DNA from: Deltaproteobacteria bacterium
Lineage (GTDB): Bacteria; Desulfobacterota; Desulfobulbia; Desulfobulbales; Desulfocapsaceae
Direction: 5' to 3'
DNA: 7,001 nt
NCBI GenBank assembly: GCA_021779275.1
Contig: JAJYAX010000081.1
Coordinates: 1-7,001 of the forward strand
Shown here in pieces: positions 6,309-7,001 of the stretch. A model generated the notes under the pieces. The model saw only the letters and a list, made by a program, of their open reading frames with translations, ran no database searches and had not been told where the DNA came from. The position numbers were made by a program, and so were the translations under genes. The stretch's first letter is position 1, and each line of letters begins with the position of its first letter.

Positions 6309-6431
6309 ATGAGTGGACACGGAGATGATCATGGCCATCAACACGAAGAAGACCATTCGGTATGTGTGAAGGTCGGGGTATTTTTTATTGCGGTCATCGC
6401 GATGATATTTTTTCTGGGAATGTTGAAGTAG
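6309..6431 (+). CDS. Small histidine-rich single-helix membrane protein (40 aa)
   Basis: I do not recognise a named family. The 40-residue product has a very polar N-terminus with five histidines (4, 8, 10, 12, 16) interspersed with Asp/Glu, a lone Cys19, and then one hydrophobic helix at about 18-39 (VFFIAVIAMIFFLGML) ending in Lys. This shape suggests a single-pass inner-membrane peptide whose head could bind a divalent metal such as Zn, Ni or Cu. It could equally be a small accessory subunit of a membrane complex. Translation is supported by a strong Shine-Dalgarno site. It lies 131 bp after radA and 100 bp before a carboxyltransferase gene on the same strand. Decarboxylase pumps of the methylmalonyl-CoA type do contain small membrane subunits, but this sequence shows no clear resemblance to them, so that link is only a guess. 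Confidence 0.65.
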   Translation: MSGHGDDHGHQHEEDHSVCVKVGVFFIAVIAMIFFLGMLK

Positions 6432-6531
6432 AAGGGCTCAAGAATGAATCGATAGCCGATGGCCCGCCACAGGACAATCTGTCTTTCGGGTCTGGCGAAT
6501 CACGTCTTTTACGTTTTGCAGGGAGATGTCC

Positions 6532-7001
6532 ATGGTCGAAATCATGCATAGCAACATACTGGAACTCTATGAATTGCGCGAGGAAGCCCTTGTCGGCGGC
6601 GGGAAAAAGCGCATCGAGATCCAGCATAAGGGCGGAAAGCTTACAGCCAGAGAACGGATAGATCTGTTGCTGGATGAAGGATCCTTTGAAGAAATAGATA
6701 TTCTCAAGGTGGGCCGCAGTGAGACAGCCGACGGCGACACCCACCCGGGCGACGGGGTCATCACCGGCCATGGGACCATCAACGGCCGGGAGGTCTTTGT
6801 CTTCAGCCAGGATTTCACGGTCACCGGAGGCTCGCTGGGAGAGGGCCATTCCCAGAAAATCTGCAAGATCATGGATCTGGCGGCCCAGGTCGGCTCTCCT
6901 GTCATCGGCCTCAACGATTCCGGGGGCGCCCGTATCCAGGAGGGTGTCGACGCCCTGGCGGCCTACGGAGAGATCTTTCACCGGAATGTCAACGCCAGCG
7001 G
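6532..7001 (+). CDS. Acyl-CoA carboxylase carboxyltransferase subunit (propionyl-/methylmalonyl-CoA type), 3' end cut by window edge
   Basis: The first 156 codons are present and the frame is open at the right edge; the family is usually about 510-520 residues. The product is a biotin-dependent carboxyltransferase of the PccB/MmdA type, which moves a carboxyl group between carboxybiotin and propionyl-CoA or a related acyl-CoA. Hallmarks are [20 protein letters not shown] (36-55), [16 protein letters not shown] (71-86), [14 protein letters not shown] (91-104) and the acyl-CoA-binding [19 protein letters not shown] (127-145). The ATG at 6532 follows AGGGAG (6520-6525) by 6 nt; a second in-frame ATG at 6544 has no such site. 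Sequence up to here cannot tell propionyl-CoA carboxylase beta from the alpha subunit of methylmalonyl-CoA decarboxylase or a transcarboxylase. The genes beyond the window, such as a biotin carrier or membrane decarboxylase subunits, would decide it. Confidence 0.95.
   Translation, partial: MVEIMHSNILELYELREEALVGGGKKRIEIQHKGGKLTARERIDLLLDEGSFEEIDILKVGRSETADGDTHPGDGVITGHGTINGREVFVFSQDFTVTGGSLGEGHSQKICKIMDLAAQVGSPVIGLNDSGGARIQEGVDALAAYGEIFHRNVNAS

Noticed and set aside
6394..6981. 195-codon minus-strand frame across the right end
   Set aside because: It is antisense to the conserved carboxyltransferase gene and to the small His-rich gene, with no domain of its own.
1..7001. Mobile element, CRISPR, phage defence or other accessory system
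   Set aside because: No transposase, integrase, direct-repeat array, toxin-antitoxin pair or nuclease gene was seen; composition and gene packing look like stable chromosome throughout.

Overview
This 7 kb window is ordinary chromosomal DNA from a bacterium: dense, mostly single-copy genes, moderately high GC, short gaps, and no transposase, integrase, tRNA, rRNA or CRISPR array that I can see. The style of the proteins (a bacterial HDAC-like deacylase, a soluble receiver-like/Ser-Thr kinase fusion, a CysZ/EI24-type membrane protein, a short CYTH phosphatase, RadA, and a propionyl-CoA-carboxylase-type carboxyltransferase) fits a Gram-negative anaerobe, most likely Desulfobacterota (former Deltaproteobacteria). 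That placement is inference and no marker gene here settles it.

Layout. Positions 1-984 (minus) are the first 328 codons of a histone-deacetylase-family enzyme that runs off the left edge. A divergent gap of about 250 bp separates it from a plus-strand Ser/Thr protein kinase (1234-2577) with a degenerate receiver domain at its N-terminus. The kinase converges on a three-gene minus-strand cluster read in the order EI24-type membrane protein (4645-3833), CYTH-domain triphosphatase (3849-3376), calcineurin-like metallophosphoesterase (3308-2574). The first two overlap by 17 bp, and the last overlaps the kinase tail to tail by 4 bp. A 152-bp divergent region (4646-4797), holding a good sigma70-type promoter for the minus cluster, leads to radA/sms on the plus strand (4798-6177). 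A 131-bp AT-rich gap follows, then a 40-codon gene for a histidine-rich, single-helix membrane peptide (6309-6431), then the start of a biotin-dependent carboxyltransferase subunit (6532 to the right edge).

How the genes work together. The minus cluster combines two phosphohydrolases with a membrane protein. The convergent kinase next to a PPP-like phosphoesterase suggests, but does not show, an opposing kinase/phosphatase pair. RadA is a housekeeping recombination-intermediate processing factor with no obvious link to its neighbours. The small His-rich membrane peptide and the carboxyltransferase are co-directional with good Shine-Dalgarno sites 100 bp apart and may be co-transcribed. The carboxyltransferase would handle propionyl-/methylmalonyl-CoA or a related acyl-CoA.

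No clearly new multi-gene system is evident. The points most worth a second look are the pseudo-receiver kinase that also lacks the conserved helix-C glutamate, the His-rich 40-residue membrane peptide ahead of the carboxyltransferase, and the small ORFs in the two intergenic regions around radA.
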